A stretch of 64,000 bases of DNA from Aliarcobacter butzleri (GTDB taxonomy: Bacteria; Campylobacterota; Campylobacteria; Campylobacterales; Arcobacteraceae), in contig NZ_LT906455.1 in the NCBI RefSeq assembly GCF_900187115.1, forward strand, positions 868,001 through 932,000. The letters run 5' to 3'. Under the pieces are notes generated by a model. The model saw only the letters and a program-made list of their open reading frames with translations. It made no database searches and was not told the DNA's origin. A program made the translations under genes and the position numbers. The stretch's first letter is position 1. Each line of letters opens with the position of its first letter. This document shows positions 60,734-64,000 of this stretch, piece after piece.

Positions 60734-61924
60734 TTACCTTGTTGCAGAGAATGTACCATTTGTTGTTATTCCTCCTGGGTATTGCATTTTTATTATACCT
60801 CCAACACTACTAATATTTTGCCCATAATACTTTCCTTCTATAAAAGAATCACTAGAATCTGAAGCAAAAAATCCATCTTTATCGACAGTGCTGTTTACAA
60901 AAGTACCACTATAATTCCTTAATTGATTTGTACTAAAGTTATAATTTCCAGCTACAGAATTACTACCTCCTCCTAAATAAATATCAAGAGAAATAAAGCT
61001 ACTAGGATCAATAGTTTCACCAGGATTTAACTCCGTAGAAGAAATAGTACCTGAAAAAGATAGTTGAATAGAATTTGCTGAATCCATTAAACTTTGAACA
61101 TAAGAAGAATCTGTTATTGCAACAGCAGGATTATTATCAGTTGAATTAATTCCATTTTGTATTGAATTATTCAAAATTGCATTATTTTTATCATCTTGTA
61201 ATGATTGTAAGTTTTCATTCCAGTTTCCCCAAGAATTTTGATTATCAAGGTTGTCTAAAGTTCTTAAAGTTGAGCCTTCTAAAGCTAAAGGAGAACTTGG
61301 AACATTATTGAAGTTATCAACACCGTTATTACTACTTTGGTTATTTGTATTTAATCTTTCAATTATATTGTCTAAAGTACTATTTTCAAGAGGTAATGGC
61401 ACAGAAGGTCTTTGGTTTGCAAAAATGTTTATATAGTTTCCTGAAGGAACATCTACAGAAACACTATTTGATAATACTATAATTCTTCCTTGTGTACAAA
61501 CTATCCTATTTTCATCACCATAAAATTCAGTTCCTCTAATACCAATAGATGCTGATTTTGTTTTTAGTTTAAACTTATCTGGATTAACTTTTCCAATTTC
61601 TCCAGTTATTGTATGAAAAGCTCCTTTTAGAACATTTAATTCTGTTTTAGCTTCTTTTGTTGAGGTATTAAAAATATATTCTTCAATATTTAAACTAGAT
61701 TCTTTACCTATTGTAACAATAGTATTATCTATAAAAGTAATTTTTATTTTTGAGTTTACTTGTGTAGAAATAACATCTTTATTCTCTACTTTATCTCCGA
61801 TGTTTGCACCAAGAGTTTGCCCATTTCTTAAAATGGTAGCTTTACCTTCTACTAAAGAAACTATTCCTATATTTGCAAACAAAAAAGAAGCAAATAAAAG
61901 TAGTAATGTAAATATTTTTAACAT
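60734..61924 (-). CDS. Exported FecR-domain protein
   Basis: 396 residues. Signal peptide about 1-17, then a FecR domain (about 20-165: GIVSLVEGKATILRNGQ, VISTQVNSKIKITFID, ASIGIRGTEFYG). The rest is a Ser/Asn-rich region without known domain, with a Gly-rich C-terminus. FecR-domain proteins of this sort lie in the periplasm and are often encoded near CHASE2 cyclases. It shares the locus with the cyclase and the TPR-barrel gene. Confidence 0.8.
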   Translation of the reverse strand: MLKIFTLLLLFASFLFANIGIVSLVEGKATILRNGQTLGANIGDKVENKDVISTQVNSKIKITFIDNTIVTIGKESSLNIEEYIFNTSTKEAKTELNVLKGAFHTITGEIGKVNPDKFKLKTKSASIGIRGTEFYGDENRIVCTQGRIIVLSNSVSVDVPSGNYINIFANQRPSVPLPLENSTLDNIIERLNTNNQSSNNGVDNFNNVPSSPLALEGSTLRTLDNLDNQNSWGNWNENLQSLQDDKNNAILNNSIQNGINSTDNNPAVAITDSSYVQSLMDSANSIQLSFSGTISSTELNPGETIDPSSFISLDIYLGGGSNSVAGNYNFSTNQLRNYSGTFVNSTVDKDGFFASDSSDSFIEGKYYGQNISSVGGIIKMQYPGGITTNGTFSATR

Positions 61925-62060
61925 AATTTTATCCCCTTGTTTTATTATTATAATAATAAAAATTACTTAAAATAATATCAAAATAATTTTTTAATAATCT
62001 TAAGATATTATTAAATATATAAAAATTATTTTTCTTATTAAATTGTAATCGATTTTAGGC

Positions 62061-62066
62061 TATAAT
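62061..62066 (+). promoter_or_regulatory. -10 box for the acyltransferase gene
   Basis: TATAAT in the context GATTTTAGGCTATAATCC, the Campylobacterota pattern, 42 bases before the ATG at 62109. A strong GGGAGG ribosome site lies 11 bases before the start. Confidence 0.65.
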
Positions 62067-62108
62067 CCGCCCGATTTAAAAAAAAATAATAGGGAGGTTG
62101 CGTAACTA

Positions 62109-63296
62109 ATGGGTCCAATTACTCTTACGGATGATACGATATTATCTACAAATATAGTTATTGCAGTTGTATTACTAGTTTTATTTCTTACTTTTAAGAA
62201 ATCTCAACATACAGATGTTTTTCCAATATCAGTTACAAATGAGTTAAAAGGTTTAGGAATATTAACAGTTGTATTTGCACACTTTGCATATATGAAAGTT
62301 ACAAATGCAGATTTTTTATTCCCTCTGTCGATTATAGCTGGGGTTGGTGTTGATTTATTCTTATTTATGTCAGGATATGGACTGAGTGTTGGAATGCTTA
62401 AAAGACCTATGAAAACTCTTGATTTTTATAAAAAAAGAGTAATAAAAATCTTTATTCCATTTTGGGTAGCTTTAATCATCATTTTTGCAGCAGATGCAAT
62501 ATTCTTAAAAGAGTATTATATGGCTACATCTTTAACTACAACAGGTGAAGGTGGTTCAATTGCTCTTTATATATTTAGATCAATGTTAGGTTTTTTCCCA
62601 ACTGCATTAGGTTTTGGAGATGTTAACTCACCATTTTGGTATATTACATGGATGATAATGTTTTATTTATTATTCCCAATTGTATTTTTCAAAGATAAAC
62701 CATGGTTAACAGCTCTTATATTAGCTGTTATTGCTACAATTATTGGAACATTTAATCCAGGAGATTTAGGAGATAATTGGCTTCATAGATTACACACTTT
62801 AGCGTTTCCTATGGGAATAATCGCTGCTTGGTTACTTCAAGTAAAAGAGGGTGAAGAAAACAAGTTTGTTACTTTTATAAAAGAGTTTAGACTAAAAAAA
62901 GTTGGATTAGTAAGATATTTAATCATCGCTTTAATGTTTGTAGTTGTTTATTATGTATCTCAAAATACAACTGCAAATTCTTGGCCAACATTAACTGCAA
63001 TTTTTGTAAAAGGTTTCTATGTTGAACAATTAATGTCATTAGTTATTATGATGGCATTTATTGTGATTTTTGTACTTAAAAAAGTTGATAATAAATTTTT
63101 AGCAATTTATGGAGTTTATTCTTACGAAGTATATTTAATCCACTGGCCTTTAATTGGAAGATATGATTTCTTCTTTGATTATTTACCATCTTGGGCTGCT
63201 GTAATTTGTTGGTTAGTTGCATTTATTTTAGTAAGTATGTTATTAAATAAAATTGTTAAACCAATTAGTGCTTGGGTTGATAAAATAGCAAAATAA
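62109..63296 (+). CDS. Acyltransferase-3 family membrane protein
   Basis: 395 residues with about ten helices. The N-terminal TNELKGLGILTVVFAHFAY carries the family histidine, FLFMSGYGLSVG and KKRVIKIFIPFWVAL are also conserved. These proteins move O-acyl groups, for example acetyl, to extracytoplasmic sugars. Donor and acceptor are unknown here; no sugar-biosynthesis cluster is adjacent. It has its own promoter and terminator. Confidence 0.85.
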   Translation: MGPITLTDDTILSTNIVIAVVLLVLFLTFKKSQHTDVFPISVTNELKGLGILTVVFAHFAYMKVTNADFLFPLSIIAGVGVDLFLFMSGYGLSVGMLKRPMKTLDFYKKRVIKIFIPFWVALIIIFAADAIFLKEYYMATSLTTTGEGGSIALYIFRSMLGFFPTALGFGDVNSPFWYITWMIMFYLLFPIVFFKDKPWLTALILAVIATIIGTFNPGDLGDNWLHRLHTLAFPMGIIAAWLLQVKEGEENKFVTFIKEFRLKKVGLVRYLIIALMFVVVYYVSQNTTANSWPTLTAIFVKGFYVEQLMSLVIMMAFIVIFVLKKVDNKFLAIYGVYSYEVYLIHWPLIGRYDFFFDYLPSWAAVICWLVAFILVSMLLNKIVKPISAWVDKIAK

Positions 63297-63301
63297 ATTT
63301 T

Positions 63302-63332
63302 AAAAAGTAAGCTTTTATAGCTTGCTTTTTTT
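63302..63332 (+). terminator. Rho-independent terminator after the acyltransferase gene
   Basis: AAAAAGTAAGC and GCTTGCTTTTT pair (one G-T) around a seven-base loop, followed by a T run. Confidence 0.85.
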
Positions 63333-63342
63333 CTTATAAGAT

Positions 63343-64000
63343 ATGAAAATAGAAAACTTAAAAAAACTTATACAAAATAATCTTGAAAATAAAACATTTG
63401 AAATCAAAAGAGTTTTTCACGGACGTGGCAATTTCTACGAAGATTTTAATTATTTAACAGTTGATAGTTTAAATGAGATTTTATTTGCTACTTTTTTTGA
63501 AGAAAGTAGCGATGAAAATGAAATAATAAAAGCTTTAAAAGATATTGCAAATGCTTATAACTATAAAACATTTATTGTGCAAAAAAAATATAAAAAAGAT
63601 GAATTAAATGAAGCTATTATTGGAGAAATTCCTCCTTTTTATATTGTGGTTGAAAATGGATTAAAATATAAAATTAACTTTTTCAATAAAAACATCGGAA
63701 TCTTTTTAGATATGAAAATAGGGCGCGAATATATAAGTTCTATTTGTAATGATAAAAATGTTCTAAATCTTTTTTCTTATACTTGTGCTTTTTCTGTTGT
63801 TGCAATAAATGCAAAAGCAAAACAAGTTGTAAATGTAGATATGGCAAAAGGTGCTTTAACAACTGGAAGAGAAAATCATCACATAAATAATCTTGATACT
63901 AAAAAAGTAAAATTTATGCCTTATGATATCTTAAAATCATGGAATAGAATAAAAAAAGAAGGACCTTATGATATTATCATAATTGATCCTCCATCTTTTC
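63343..64000 (+). CDS. RlmI/RlmK-like rRNA methyltransferase (cut by window edge)
   Basis: The first 219 codons lie in the window, starting at ATG 63343. VFHGRGNFYEDFNYLTVD and a short N-terminal domain precede a SAM-dependent Rossmann fold: LNLFSYTCAFSVVA (SAM loop), VVNVDMAKGALTTGREN and IIIDPPSF, which is the catalytic DPPxF motif of the YccW/RlmI and RlmK group. It would methylate 23S rRNA. The C-terminus is missing, so the exact subfamily is uncertain. Confidence 0.75.
   Translation, partial: MKIENLKKLIQNNLENKTFEIKRVFHGRGNFYEDFNYLTVDSLNEILFATFFEESSDENEIIKALKDIANAYNYKTFIVQKKYKKDELNEAIIGEIPPFYIVVENGLKYKINFFNKNIGIFLDMKIGREYISSICNDKNVLNLFSYTCAFSVVAINAKAKQVVNVDMAKGALTTGRENHHINNLDTKKVKFMPYDILKSWNRIKKEGPYDIIIIDPPSF

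Noticed and set aside
1-64000. tRNA, rRNA, tmRNA or CRISPR array
   Set aside because: No gap is long enough or shows cloverleaf or spaced-repeat patterns; the only gap over 300 bases (47602-47948) contains none.

Overview
The window is a low-GC (roughly 27-30 %), densely packed bacterial chromosome segment. Gene content points to Campylobacterota, most likely the Arcobacter group: an RseP-PgsA-FabL-like-DapA-M16-PyrD-MsbA-MurJ block, a short PerR-type Fur protein, a TsdA-type tetrathionate/thiosulfate cytochrome, a Csd4/Pgp1-like cell-shape carboxypeptidase, and promoters made of a TATAAT box with little or no -35. The genus is my inference; no rRNA or tRNA gene is present to anchor it. I saw no CRISPR array and no complete insertion sequence.

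Layout. 1-13 kb: a mostly minus-strand housekeeping run (phosphoribosyltransferase, YggS, RseP, PgsA, FabL-like SDR, DapA, M16 protease, PyrD, MsbA-type ABC exporter, MurJ, a secreted EEP-fold nuclease/phosphatase). 13-26.5 kb: PerR, YbeY, a hotdog thioesterase, S51 peptidase, RadA, a YqiA-type esterase, a di-haem peroxidase translationally coupled to a membrane PAS-GGDEF-EAL protein, a TonB-like protein, FtsY, a TlpA-like thioredoxin, 5-FTHF cyclo-ligase, RNase Y, RsmD and a lone DppC-like permease. 26.5-30.9 kb: an accessory patch of small unknown genes, including a HicA-like toxin with no HicB beside it and a DUF2971 gene. 31-34.7 kb: TsdA followed by a Cache-only membrane sensor, an OmpR-type regulator and a histidine kinase, which look like one redox-signalling locus. 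34.8-45.8 kb: ModD, a diguanylate cyclase, YqeY, the ABC-F protein Uup, several unknowns, the Csd4/Pgp1-like carboxypeptidase and SelO. 48.6-54.9 kb: GuaA, NadB preceded by a 43-residue LptM-like lipoprotein, a DUF721 protein, a YgjP-type metallopeptidase, an aspartate aminotransferase and a CDF metal exporter. 54.9-62 kb: a second-messenger locus (MBL-GAF-HD-GYP protein and CHASE2 nucleotide cyclase) facing a FecR-domain protein and a TPR/outer-membrane-barrel protein. 62-64 kb: an acyltransferase-3 membrane protein and the start of an RlmI-like rRNA methyltransferase.

The most unusual stretch is 45.8-48.6 kb between selO and guaA. The last 73 bp of selO are repeated, slightly decayed, about 2.1 kb downstream in the same orientation. 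Between and beside the two copies lie minus-strand genes of very different base composition. Two of their stop codons sit inside integron-like R'' boxes (GTATAAC and GCATAAC), and one of these opens a 68-bp two-stem imperfect palindrome resembling an integron attC site. A second large hairpin (106 nt) sits directly behind guaA. No integrase is visible, so the best reading is a small integrase-less gene-cassette cluster or a decayed island at the selO 3' end. This is a hypothesis from structure only.

Functional themes are cell envelope biogenesis (RseP, PgsA, MurJ, MsbA, Csd4-like, LptM-like), nucleotide and amino-acid metabolism (PyrD, GuaA, NadB, DapA, AspC), periplasmic redox enzymes (peroxidase, TsdA, TlpA-like) and an unusually large share of signalling genes: two GGDEF proteins, one HD-GYP protein, one class III cyclase and one two-component system.
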